Of a DNA stretch of 64,000 bases, positions 24,965 to 37,560 are shown piece after piece. This DNA comes from Temnopleurus reevesii. Taxonomy: Eukaryota; Echinodermata; Echinoidea; Temnopleuroida; Temnopleuridae. Where the stretch lies: NCBI GenBank assembly GCA_036244855.1, contig BQKZ01001643.1, positions 38,996 to 102,995 on the forward strand, given 5' to 3'. Position numbers and translations under genes: made by a program. A model generated the notes under the pieces. That model had not been told where the DNA came from. It made no database searches and was given only the letters and a program-made list of their open reading frames with translations. The stretch's first letter is position 1. Each line of letters starts with the position of its first letter.

Positions 24965-27360
24965 TAGAAAACAGCACCAATCATCATCATCGGATATACT
25001 TTAACGTCTTTAGGCCTTATCCAACTGTGGCTTGAACCAGCATCTCGCCAAAAATCATGTCTCATTTAAAGTCCATCAGCATCGAACATCTCAGACCATC
25101 CCTTTATGTGAGAGAAAGAAGTAACCCGATATGCATCTTGTCTGTGTTACGATGAATGCCCATCTCTCTGCCGCCTACCGTCCCGTAATGATAGCTCGCC
25201 ACAATGTTTGTTCGATAAACTATGAAGAGAAGACGACACCGTGGATGGGACTAGTAGTACTGTAGAAGTGTTTAGCAGGACAGTCTCGTACTAGGGTGTC
25301 CTTTCGCCTACTTACATGGCAAATATATAGATCAGAAGCAATCAAATCTAAGACGTATGATGCAAGCACTAGCCGATAATGGTTGTCTCAAGGATTTCAG
25401 TCAGAAAACATTGAAGAGGATACCAAATAAAGAGAATAATCATGAACCAAATGGCATTGATCTAAACAATTGTAAGCATAGTAGTTTAAGCTACATTTTG
25501 CCTTTTATTCCGGAGTGTTAGGTAACATGCTTGGCATTATCTTAAGCGAAAAGTAGCTTTGTTTTTGTACTTTTCTCATATAGTACATCTCCTGCATAAA
25601 GGAAGTTACTGATTATAGCTTGCATCATCTCACATCTTACGTCATTCTTTTGTCTTCAAGTGTCGTATAAGTACAAGCAACAGAGCGTCGTTACGTATGT
25701 ACAGATGATTGCTTTAGAAGAACTTGTTAGTGATTTCGCGAAGTGCAGTCGAATATAGAATGTTTTATCGTGGGAAATTAATACAGACAGACAAGAGACA
25801 TAGAAATAATATCAAGAGGCATAAATGAACGAACGAGTAGTCACAAACTATGGGAACGTTAAGGTATTACAACACATCAAAATAAGATAAATGTAAGCTA
25901 ATTCTCTATAATTCTTAACTCTCCATCAATATTGCACACGTTCTGGCTATATATAGTAGCCACATAGATACGATGTGGTATACTGTATACCGCACCCATT
26001 TTATCATATTTTTTGTTTCTTGTTTCTATTTTTTTTTCTTTCTCTCACGCCTCTTCGTAGTAAAGTCTTCATTTCAGTAAAGGGATATGGTTACTTTTGA
26101 GCGTTATCTTGCTCTACCACATAGGATTGGGTTCCTAGGCAGTAGATTGGAGGTGCTTGGTCGATTTCCATATTCTTCATTTTCCGCTCAAGGAAAGAAT
26201 CGTGATGCTGAATGAAACAAGAAGGCATCAAGTATATGTGGTAAAGGATTGCCTGTTTTGTGAATTTGAATTGGATTGGTTGCATCAAGCTGTGAATGAT
26301 TCAAGACATATCATAATGTGCTCTAATTCTGTAGAACATTATCATAAGCATTAATATATATTTCTCTTTCATACAAAATGATATGTTCAATTTACTAGCA
26401 TTCGCTATGGATAAGTATGAACATAGCCCCACTCTTCATGACCCACAGTGATGCTTGTTGCACCACGAGACGAGAAAATGTAACCTCACTCGATCAATCT
26501 GTAATGCAAAGTCCATAAAGATACAAAGTACTCATTTCCAAGAATGCCAGACAAAAAAATGGATATCAAAATAGGCTATACTTCATCGCTTCATATCAAT
26601 AAAGAAGACGAGGGGAAGAAAAAGTAGTAACAGAAGGAGAATAAGAAGAAGAGGAATAAAAAGAAAAAAGAAACTACATGTCTTTGTCTAAGGCTAATAT
26701 GTATATGTACAGAATATATTAATTTCTCAATCAGAAAATGCTTTCGTGCCTTCGGCAATGTATTTTTACATGAATTTTGTGTCAGTAAAGATATCATCTG
26801 TTTTATTTGATTCCATTCTCTTTGACCGAAACTGATGAGTGGTTCGTTCTTTATCAACGCACATTATAACATATTGTGTGTTAGATTTTAGGTGCAATTA
26901 GTGGTCCGAACACCGTATTGAATTAGCATTGTACTGTTACAGGACTGCAGCATTCAAAGAATAGAGTTACAGTAGGCATGCGACGGGAATATGTGATACT
27001 CTACACTGTGTTTACGTGGCGTGATGCCCTCCCTCTATACCCTCTCTCTCCCTCCTCCATCAAGGTGTGTTGTTGTTACCGGGTGCTGCTGGCGCTACGC
27101 CACCAAAGCTGCCGAGCTCAGTCGATGAGTGATGAGCGCTAAGCTGTAGCGAGACATGACACGATTATTATTATCATGACGTGGATTCGGTTACATAGAT
27201 CGGCCCTCAAACCCGATGTTAAGAGGATGGCTGGATCAAAAGCTCAAATCATGGATACGTTCCACGCTAGCCATCTCATCAAAGCATAGCTGGTTGTAAC
27301 GGTTCTACCTCAAACGTGGCCGACCAGGCTAAAAATCACTGACCACGAATAAACCAATTT

Positions 27361-27447
27361 TCAGGGCCCCTTGGAAGATCAATTTCATTATTGAAAGGGC
27401 TACCCTGTATAAAGAAGACCTAATAAATAAATAAATAAATAAATAAA
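27361..27447 (+). repeat. Retroposon 3' end with (AAAT)n tail
   Basis: The sequence GAAAGGGCTACCCTGTATAAAGAAGACC is followed by TAATAAATAAATAAATAAAT. An ending GCTACCCTGTAT...AATAAATAAAT is, to my knowledge, common among marine-invertebrate LINE/SINE tails. No reverse transcriptase is readable upstream. The preceding 27,060-27,360 stretch is GC-richer and may be its body, but I cannot assign it. Confidence 0.45.
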
Positions 27448-28305
27448 GGTACGATACTGTATGAATAATACTTTAACAATATTTTGATCATCGCCTTTCC
27501 CTGATATAATAAAACGATTCGATTTGTACCCCAAAAAAATGAAAATACAATCACATGTATTATAACAGCTTTTTATTGAACAAATATTATTCTGAATTTA
27601 CAATAAATTTATCATGCAATAGACATTGCTTACATATTCAGTGATGATGAAATGAAACGCGAAAGCCCTATTGAAAAATACAAAACAGGCCAGATCTCAC
27701 CATTATTTTGGTAGAAAGTTTGTTCAGTTGATGTTAGTCAAAATAAAAAAGTACTCCTGACCGTCTTCAACTAAAATGATTTTGCAACATGAAAAGGTTA
27801 TGTTCTTATCATTGTTAAATTTCTACCCGAATAAGATGACCCGTACGAGCATATACACTCCGTTATACAAGTAATCCCGAAATTGAACGAAATGAAATTT
27901 AAAGTGCTTTTGTTTATATTTGTTGAACCAGGGAAGCACTCAGCACTGACTACGAAATTGCAGTTGCGTTATTGTTAAAATTTTGATTGAATTTTGCTTA
28001 TTGAAACATGTGCATTTTTAAAGCGCATAGTAACCCGTGCGAGGACAAAGTTCATCTTTATCAAACACAAATCAACGACCCCTCTAGCTGCCAGCGTCAT
28101 TTTGGAAAATGATTGTTGAATATCCAATATATACGGTTTGCTAGATTTTCATCCTTTCATCCTTACTATATATGGACAACCAAGGTTGTATGGGTATAGC
28201 TGGCTTTGTACAGTCATAGTATGTCCATATCTTCATTAGATCGCTGATTTTAGAACTTTTGACAATTGTAAAATTAACGTTTCTTTAAGATGGGGGAAAT
28301 CGTCA

Positions 28306-29050
28306 CAACGGTCACATGCAATCATGATGAAACATGATAATGATAAAAAAAAAGAACTTCTATAGAAATTTATGAAATCTGTCTATAATTGTAATTTATA
28401 CTCACTAAGCATGCTAAGAGAAATTGGTACACAAAGGATTCAAACCACTTAAAAAGCCTCAAGTGGACACTGTGTTATGTTGAGATATTACGGAGCTTAA
28501 GCAAAGAAGACGGATGGGCCGATCAGGACGTTATTTCTCAAGCGCGGAGAAATCTAGCGGGCGTTCTCAACCTTAGCGGCCCGCTAGATTTTCCCGCGCT
28601 TGAGAAATAACGTCTTCTTTGCTTAAGCTCCGTATTTTTCGATATCTGTTAAACTCGCCATCGTCTAACGTGGCACGATCGGATGAGCTAGAACTAAGCA
28701 ATCCCTCATCCTCAAAGCCGGGGATTCGAATGTTATGACCACTCGGCATAATACAAAGTTGTGTATTTTGTGGCTCAAGTTTTAAAACTAAAATTACAAC
28801 ATTCCATCCAAATGGTACTCCCAGTGTTGCATTCATTTGCATTTGTACAGGTGCAATATTGCACTTTTATTCCTAGGTGTGTATGCGATTGGTTTTAGCT
28901 AATTGAATTTCATTATTGCATCTGGCAGGTCTGATGTATTTTTGCTAATGAATTGCATCAATTAATCTAACCAATATCAATATTGAATAACACGATACAA
29001 TAGATATGGTTTATCACCACAAGTTTGAAATCGTTTGTGGTAAGGCTATT
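28306..29050. repeat. Duplicated segment, copy 1 (palindrome-occupied allele)
   Basis: From GTCACAACGGTCACATGCAA onward this segment aligns with 29,052 to about 29,665. A palindromic insertion at about 28,490-28,635 is present here and missing there. A short stretch, AATGGTGGAACATTGACAG, occurs in the second copy only. Substitutions and small indels are scattered through both. The copies adjoin across a single N at 29,051, suggesting divergent haplotypes placed in series. Confidence 0.75.
28490..28635. mobile_element. Palindromic MITE (ACGGAGCTTAAGC termini)
   Basis: The left arm ACGGAGCTTAAGCAAAGAAG and the right arm CTTCTTTGCTTAAGCTCCGT are exact reverse complements. Inner arms ACGTTATTTCTCAAGCGCGG and CCGCGCTTGAGAAATAACGT (with small gaps) give a near-complete hairpin of about 145 bases. 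Comparison with the empty sequence near 29,245-29,262 shows a clean insertion, compatible with a 3-base ATT target duplication. It is non-coding. The open frame called across it on the minus strand is not a gene. Confidence 0.85.
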
Positions 29051-29051
29051 N

Positions 29052-29665
29052 GTCACAACGGTCACATGCAATCATGATGAAACATTATAATGATTTAAAA
29101 AAGAACTTCTATAGAGACATATGCAATGCAAATAAATTGTCATTTATACTCACTATATATTATAAGAAAAAATGGTGCACAAATGATTCAAACCACTTAA
29201 AATGGTGGAACATTGACAGCCTCAAGTGGGCACCGTGTTATGTGGAGTTATTTTGCGATATCCTTTAAACTCGCAATCGTCTAATGTGGCACGATCGGAT
29301 GAGGTAGAACTAAGGAATCCCTCATCTTCAATGCCGGGGATTCGAATGTTATGACCACTCGGCATAATGCAAAGTTATGTATTTTGTGGCTCAATTTTTT
29401 AAACTAAAATATACAACATTCCATCCAAAATGGTACTCCCAGTGTTGCATTCATTTGCAGGTTTACAAGTGCAATGTTGCACTTTTATTCCTAAGTGTGT
29501 ATGCGATTGGTTTTAGCTAATTGAAATTCATTATTGCATCTGGCAGGTCTGATGTATTTTTGCTAATGAATTGCATCAATTAATCTAACCAACATCAATA
29601 TTGAATAGCACGATACAATAGATATGGTTTATCACCACAAGTTTTGAAATCGTTTGTGGTAAGTC
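29052..29665. repeat. Duplicated segment, copy 2 (empty allele)
   Basis: Near-copy of 28,306-29,050 without the palindromic element. It reads TATGTGGAGTTATTTTGCGA where copy 1 is interrupted. Divergence is a few percent to perhaps 10 percent by eye, with small indels. Confidence 0.75.
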
Positions 29666-30825
29666 TACTTGAGTGATGCCGAGTATATGATGACGACCAT
29701 ATTCCAATCGAAGGGAAATGAATCGAAATAGTACATTCTCTAAATGGATTATAATTGTGATTATAAATGCTGATTTATCTGGATAAACCTGTTAATGGTA
29801 TTTCAGAAAAAAAGCGCATAATTATCTTCACATACTTTGTGCTATTGAACAACCTTGCAATGTTAATATTAATTACTGAAAGCCCTATTCATAAATGGTG
29901 ACGAAACATTATTTTATAACTTTTGACTATTAAAAATGTTCACAAACTATTGGGCTGGTAGTGACGAAAGATCCTTTATGGGGTATCTCGTCAAAGCTAT
30001 CACGATCAACGAATTCTTACAACGTTGTGAATTTTGGAGTCACCACCTTTCTTGATGTATCAGCAAATTCATTTTGAATTTAGAATTTTGGGACACTGAG
30101 TGTTAATGAGATGAAGAACCTTTGGTACGCTTTCAGATGTCATTTTATTCGCATGTAATCGTTGTATCAGAACAATACCGGTATGTTAGTGTGGTCGTTA
30201 GAACAGTCTTTCAAAACGACAGCTGTACAAACGGTTTAAAACTTGTTACGGTAAATTAATTCACATTCAGCCCGATAACATACAAATTTTTATACAACAC
30301 TAAAACTTTCCTTTACCGTATATACGTTTGCAAACTATCAGAATAGTGCTCGTGTGACCATTTTCTATTATTTAACAGCAATAAACATATATTCCACAAG
30401 GAAAAAACAAATTATACGCTTCACCGCGAAGTGAGGCACAAATGTTCTAAATGTTGAATTGATAGAAATTAATTAAGAATTGTGAAATGGTTAGCTATAT
30501 GGAAACCATTTTCGAAAACGATGGTTGTTCAGCGAGTCCAAGGCAGTAGCGTCTTGGGTGTAATATAATCAAGTCATTTGTGAATAGATGAGAGGACGGC
30601 GGTGGTGGTGATGGATCTTTTCTCTCCCTCTCTCTGGGATCGTGTTTCAAAAAATCCAATACAATTCTCGCAAGCAAATAAGACCAAGCGTCGGGGGGAT
30701 GTCAGAGGGGTGTAAAATGCTAAGCATTCTGTTTGCCCGTGGTTTAAACCAATAACCTCACACAATGCCATTTTGGGGAGAGCGCGAGAGATTGGAAAAG
30801 CTATCATTGCATCTTTTTGGTGCAT

Positions 30826-30930
30826 TTAATAATAATGATAATAATGATAATTAGATAATTTATAAAGCGCAGTCACTATATGGATATATTCTACTGCGCA
30901 AATATACTCTACTGCGCTGCTGCGCTGATA
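30826..30930 (-). repeat. SINE-like tail and short tandem repeats
   Basis: TAATAATAATGATAATAATGATAATT followed by ATTTATAAAGCGC looks, on the minus strand, like a GCGCTTTATAAAT segment ending in an ATT-rich tail. That pattern is common at retroposon 3' ends. Three copies of a unit close to ATATACTCTACTGCGC follow. A similar AATAATGATAGATGCAATTTATAATGCGC occurs at 42,408-42,445. Confidence 0.4.
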
Positions 30931-31129
30931 TACTCTACTAACTGAATCCTGCCACAATCTGACAATCCACTAATCAAGGGTTCGCATTAGATTTTTTTCC
31001 AATACCGGCTTCATAAGTGTGATACAATGAGAATGTTCTGTATCATCATAAAACTTGTCTCCTAGATCTTTATCCGAAATAATGTTTGTTAACGACCGGA
31101 GAACTGGTAGTCTCCCCCACATGAAATGC

Positions 31130-31313
31130 GACATATCGTCAGTGTTGTTCCGAAGTGACGGGAGCAAAAGGGTATATTTACATGAAATGAGTTACAATTA
31201 CATTGAAACGTGTCCTTCTATAGGATGCCCGTTGAATTTGTGCTATGTCGGTATTTCTCATGCAACAATACCCTTTGGCTTCCGTCTCTTCGTGAAAACA
31301 CAGACGTTATATC
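31130..31313. repeat. Inverted pair with coding-like substitution pattern
   Basis: The arms 31,130-31,187 and about 31,256-31,313 align without gaps when one is reverse-complemented: 45 of 58 bases by my hand count. Read toward each other they give related peptides, SCNNTLWLPSLRENTDVI on plus and SCKYTLLLPSLRNNTDDM on minus. Nine of the 13 differences fall at third codon positions. No stop occurs in the arms. I do not recognise the protein. It could be a MITE, or an inverted duplication of a coding fragment. Confidence 0.5.
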
Positions 31314-31653
31314 AGAGCACCGAAGTTTCTACCTTGAACGAGCCCTATTATCTCATGTGTCATTCTCCACCAAACCTTGTTTAAAGTGGATGAGGGATTT
31401 CATAATGCATGTCGGAGTGAAATATCAAGAGCGGTCCTGGATGCGTGATCACAGGAGATTTGACGGAAAATGGCGGTCATATGATATGCTTGTTTATCAA
31501 CATGGTGAAAATTTTGTTCTGCTTGCCACAGTAAAAGATTGTACACATTTACCACTCTTACACCCAGATTTGAACACCCACACACACATCCGATCAAACG
31601 CCCACGCAAGGCACGCAAAATTAATCGCACTCACACATGAACCGCGTATGTAA
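31210..31653 (+). other. Unrecognised open frame overlapping the inverted pair
   Basis: A 147-codon frame, the second longest in the window after the TASK exon 2 frame. It carries the LPSLRENTD peptide near its start and a His-rich, low-complexity stretch near its end. No conserved domain is visible, and its first half owes its openness to the inverted repeat. It sits inside the TASK intron. I regard it as a transposon relic or chance. Confidence 0.15.
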
Positions 31654-33853
31654 ATTTCAAATGTCACATTAACAATTACATTTAGGAGCTCGTTTGATTC
31701 CTTTTTGGCATACTTTAAAATACTGATATTCAGATTTAAAAAAAGCCGTAAATGTTTTCGCCCTGTACGTATATAGACCCAATGCAAGGGAAGTAGCCAA
31801 CACTGTATTTTAGCAGTCATTAGGCTGTAAATGCGCATGCCTTTTTTCTATAGGTGAAATGTTGCAATTAATTAAAAATGGCACCCAATTCAACCATTAA
31901 ATGTGATTATATCGATATTAACGTACGTTTAATATGAAATAAGAGAATGCCCCTGCAATCTATCACTGTCTATGTGGCTTTTATTAGATAGAGGATATTT
32001 AAAGTTAAATTTGACATTCTAAAATCGCAATTCAATATCAGTAATCATTCCAAAAGATATATCTTAATCATCGATTACATGTCACCAACCTGCGTGAAAC
32101 AATTACTTGAAATGAAAAACAAACTAAAGCATTCAGTCAGGTATATACACAGCGTGAATAACAAACCATTAGTGAAATTCGCAAATGGCATTGCCCATTG
32201 AGACGTGCGAATTGAAGACTCCACAAGGCATCGGTCAGGTTTCCCCCTTTTCACACGAAGACCTCGGGTGCCCTGTCAGCCGGCGCCAAAGTCTGTTGCC
32301 AATGAAAATATTAATAACATATCAAATGTCTTATTTGACCGTGAATGCTGACGATTTCTACTGCTGTATGACTCGAGCTCAAATGGAGCTAGCTTGTAAT
32401 GAATTATCCGTTGTAGTGTGCTCTTTGACTTACTGATAAATTAAATGTTACTTGATATCTTAATAGTTCCAATAGTAGAGATTAAACAATAGAAAATAAT
32501 GTCTGATGAAGAAATGATCCTGCTTAAAGACACTGCTTAACATTGCGGTTGCACAATAAAAATTATCAAACCAAGCTGTCTGTCCTTTCTAAATATATTC
32601 AGATAGATGAAAAATCAACAGCGGGTGCAAAAATAAAGAAAGTTATACATGCACTATCAAGATATCTATGAACATTGAATTAAAGCGTAGGACCCACGCA
32701 TTAATTCCAGTACAAAGCCTATGGAGGCGACGTTTTACATTTTCGTTTGTTTAAAGCACTAAACGTTGATTTTAAAGCATGACATTTTCCCAGTTTAGTT
32801 TATATGCACCATCAGTCTTTCATATAACCTCTATCATCTGGCAGTTGAGAATCTTTTAAATGAAAACAATGTTAAACCATGGCTTTAATATGAACAACAA
32901 CAAAAGAAAACAGACTCTATTTGGATCGCAAAATATATATATTGTTTTAGTTTGCGTTCGATTTTGGTGACACACAAACTTGTCAAGCTGCTATTATGCT
33001 ATCTACCTTGTCCAACATGATTGATTTCTTTAAATAGAATTAAGAACTTATTTTGCATTCTTTTAAAAAGCCTATTTCAACTACTAACTTTTGTGAAATT
33101 ATTACAACCATTGGTTGGATGGATATTCACCAACAGGTATGTGAACATTATTGTGGCCAAGATGTAGGTAAAAAATTGCTCAATATCATCAGAGTATACC
33201 TTATTGTCTATAGAGTCTCTTAGATTTGAATACATTCATATTTTGCTTATTATTGTGTGTAATAGTTAAGTCATCCCCAAAATTCATTTGATTGTCTCAG
33301 TTCTTTATCATGTCAGTTTGTATTTTTAGTCTATGTTTTTCAGTTAATTCTAAAAAGTATTTTCAAAATAATATACATTTCAATCATTGTGATACACAGA
33401 ATGTATATGGTGTGTACGTAATTTTGACAAAAATTGAATGATCGAGCCGTTAAATCGATTGAGAGTAAGAATAGGCTGTAGAAAACCTTTGTAAATGTAG
33501 GTTGATTTTATGCGATAAGCATTTATGTATGTGGGTGAATTGAATGATGTGGATGATAGGGTCATCGCTCAACAGAATGAGTTATCACACGTCTCAATAA
33601 GGGATAAATGTTCCATCGAATGACTATTTTCGGGACTGCACTCTAAATTCGCAGACGGATTGTGACCTTTTGCTATTTACTCAGGGCTAGTTACTATTGA
33701 ATGCATTTAGTCAACGCTTTAAGGCGCAGTTACACCTACAGGATTATCCCATCATGCTGCCAAATTGAATTATTCTGAATTCGAACTATAAATTGTAAAT
33801 ATATATTTTTTTGTTTGTGTGATCAAATAAATTGTACAATTGAGACTGAGAAC

Positions 33854-33955
33854 AATGACCTTCAGACATCAGATTTAAAACGGATTAAGACAGTAATAAT
33901 TTCAATTTCATTGATGCGGTTTGGGAGCAGGATGGGATCAGTCTGTTGGTGTGAC
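33854..33955 (-). repeat. Dispersed repeat R1, copy 1
   Basis: About 102 bases matching 42,513-42,616. They share AATGACCTTCA at one end and GATCAGTCTGTTGGTGTGAC at the other. The homology stops abruptly after GTGTGAC, so that is probably an element end. On the minus strand both copies read SHQQTDP.LL.NRIN.I. Confidence 0.65.
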
Positions 33956-36900
33956 TGCTTTATTAGGAAGTGTGTCCCTGCAAGAGCTGAATGTTTGTTG
34001 TTACGGAGCTGATAGAGGTGGCTTCGTATGTGCTTTATGTACACGTGAGGACAGCTGTTGCTACCTTTGAGTGCTTTTAGTGCTTTTAGCTACAAAGCAG
34101 AGGATGAAATCGAGGTCCGCAGAAGAGAACACTGTTTTCATTGATTATCGTGCTGAGGGCTACAGGATGAACATTTATATTAGATTTGTAAAAGCTCCTA
34201 TCAATTTTTCGTTGCTTTAAGGCAAGTGATCTTGATTCAATCTAAACATTGAGCGCCAAATTCAATAAAGGTGGGACCTTTTGACCTACTCACGATTCAT
34301 CTCAATTACAAACTCGTAATATTTAAAATGGTGTATTCGGTATCTGTTTGAGGATGATAAACCCTTTTGTGATGAGAATGGTAATTAACTTTAAAAAAGC
34401 AACACGAATTATGATAACATCTAAAACATTAAAAAAAAACTTTTCATCCTCTCAATAGTAATTATGAAAATGTTATATGTGTATTACAACCTTTCATACC
34501 CATATACACCTTGGGTGAATAGTATAGAATGAATATCGATTAACTTATAAATAAAATATTGTAACCCTTTTCTAGAAAAAATGAAAACACATTATCATCT
34601 CAGATATTCAAATATCAGTTAGGACGTAAACATTTTCCATGTGACGAGCTTCCGATATTATTGTCATAGATTATGATGTTAGCACTATCCTTAAGATACC
34701 ATGGGAGCCAACAACTGAGCAAAGAGAGTACAAGAACTTCGTTCGAGATCTGGCTGATATTATAGAGGTGCATAACAGACTCTCATAATGTAATACCGCT
34801 CTATAAGAGCAATAATACCGGCCCTTCATCCATGTCAGCAAACTCCCAAAAAGTTGGAGCTCGCTTAAGCCATCGTTTATCTTCACAATCAAATCATGAT
34901 CGTATACGCACTCTTTTCCATTCGCTCTCTATTCCATTCCAAAATCAAATTTCCATTGGCGGTCACTCAGCAAGATAGCATTGAGAGAGCCATGAAGAAG
35001 GATACATGTAATGGGGCTCTAACGGTTTCCATATACCACAAGCGAGGCCAGAGATAATTCTATTAAATACTGGCAGCCAGCTCCATAACCATCATATTCT
35101 ACACGGGTCAGTTGCTCAACCTTTCAAAGGGGTGAAGAAATTGCAATATGTTCGTGTATTGCTATGTAAGAGCTAATGCATTTTACTTGTGGGTAGACGT
35201 ATACCGAGATTGTTAGAACACAATTCACAGATATCTTTTTATGTAAATGCATATTACAAACATATACTATGATTGTATGCATGTCACCCCATTGTAAGTA
35301 CATGCTTTATCAATGCATCTTATCTTAGAACTCTGTATTTTATTAACGTCATAAACCCGGGGCAAAAAGATTACACAATGCCTGATAGAAAACCAACTTT
35401 CCATTTACATGTTTAAGTCTTGTACATAAGGGTTTTCGTCAATTCATATGGAGTGTAGCAAAAGTAGCACATTTCCAATACTTAGAATGTAGTAAGTGAG
35501 ATGTCATTGTGTATGTAGAGAAAACAAATTGGTTCAATTAACCCAACTGAGACCCAAAACGAGGTCAGAGACCCGCTTGACGTATTTTGAAAACCGAGCA
35601 CACCATCTGCCGGGAATGGATAATAGTTTTAGAGCCTTGTCTCTGGGGAGAGTGATCCATGCATTAGTGGAGGCAAACCTACGATCAGATATGTAGGATA
35701 TTTAACATCAAATACAAAGAGTAGAGACTGTTGCACGTTGAATGGAAAATATCTCATTTCAACAGTTACACGGTCCCTATAAGGATGAAATCGAGAAAAT
35801 GAAGTCGTGTATATTTGATTTCTGATGCATGGTAAAATGATACATGCTCTATCATTAATCAAAGACTATCATTTCAATCTGGATATTTTTATTCGTAATT
35901 CTAGGATATCCGTTTTGATAGACACTCTTCTTTGTTACGTGCTCATGTATGGGTGCGCATAATTTGTAGATCGGGTGCTTGGATAGGACCACATCTGCAT
36001 AATTTCATTTCCAAGATAACGTTTTTTCCTTCAAATTGTAACTTTAAAATGACGCGGAACTAGTTTTCCCCTTTGGCGTTTACGTCATTCATTAATTACT
36101 GAAGTAGCTTGTTTTAGATTACCTTTTTTTACAGCACAGACAAGGTGTGTAGAAAGAATGTTGTGATATTTTGCTAAATTTTTGTTCACTGTTGAAATAC
36201 TACAGACATTTGAGAGCAAAACAAAAAAAATCATGGAAGCCATTAACATTAACATAAGTGACAAAAAAATCAAAGAGGATGAAATAACAGTTCCTAGTAA
36301 TAAATGAGTTTTCATTCGCAACGCGGTCAATTAACTGTTGATGATTCAAAGATGCACGAGAATGAAATTGAATCATTACCATATAAAGAAATGATTACAT
36401 TTAATTGACATTTTGCACTAGAGGTATTGGAAGAACTTGTAGAAATAATTCTAAAATTTACTTGTCAAAAAACAAAAATCGGATTGACCAAAATGACACT
36501 GCAATTCTTTACATGCAAACTAAAACTTTGCTTTAAATTCTAATTCATTAGTGGAATATAAGTAATTTTAAGGAATATTGAGTGTCTGCATGAGTAAACA
36601 TTTGCTCCAAAGAACACATACTAGTGATGCATCTTAACTTGTGTATGCAATATTCATGTAAATAATCGAGAATACACTTAATGGTATTGTTTTTCTCCCA
36701 TATACCGTAAATATTTGTGCATAGCATTTCAAATGGAGGCACACGCCATGAAAAATAGGATATTGCTTTTCATGCGGCCCTAAAAGAGCCATTTAGAAGT
36801 AATCACTCTGCCATTATGCGCATGAGCCTCATCCAGTGGGTATAATTGCTGGCGACCAGGACGTGGATACATGTTATATGTATGACGTTGGCGTGATAAG

Positions 36901-37189
36901 TGTAAACCAATTTGACAACCCGATGTAAATGTGATTGAGTCAAAAGGTAATTCAAGCAAGAGGCATCTCGAATTATGGATTATAATTGTCCCCAAGAAGT
37001 TGTTTTCCTCACCCTATCAGATTTAAATAAGCGCTGGAGACGAAATCGAGGGGTGGTGAGAGATAACACAGATAGAGAAGGGGCTTCCTGTTTAAGAAGA
37101 TGAACTTCTGACCTTTAAGGTTCGATGGTAAATTATCCTTACATAACTTGATGTGACTTCTTCAAAATCCTTCACCGCGATAAATTATC

Positions 37190-37560
37190 ACTAGTGGGGG
37201 TAAACCACCCCCATACCAGTGAAGGGGTGTAACCATTCCCCCTTCATCCCTAAGTTGACATTGCCTGGACCTTGTGGAGACTGCGACGCTCCAAGCTAGG
37301 TCCTTGAAAGTGTTGATTGCCGGTGTTGAGAATCATTTCCAAGTCGTTTCGGAGTCTCAAGTTCTCTCGGCAGCTCGCCTTACCTCGGGGACACGATGGT
37401 CCTCGTCGACCGGGGAAATACGAACTAACTTCCACCGGAGGGGGTTCGGTCTCGTGTCTAAATACTGGCTTTAATCTATTGGTCGGAGGGTGGTCCCTCT
37501 TCACAGTGTCCTTAAAACTTAAATGGTTTAGTGCTTGCTTTAATAGGCGCACATCTTGAC
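37190..37560. other. GC-rich island with several overlapping open frames
   Basis: This stretch stands out from its AT-rich surroundings. It is open on the minus strand for 100 codons (37,250-37,552) and on the plus strand for 66 and 80 codons in two frames. It starts with small hairpins (GTGGGGGTAAACCACCCCC and GAAGGGGTGTAACCATTCCCCCTTC). No domain is recognised. Long open frames on both strands are what GC-rich DNA gives by chance. It could be an old transposon fragment, an intronic promoter or an enhancer. Confidence 0.25.
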
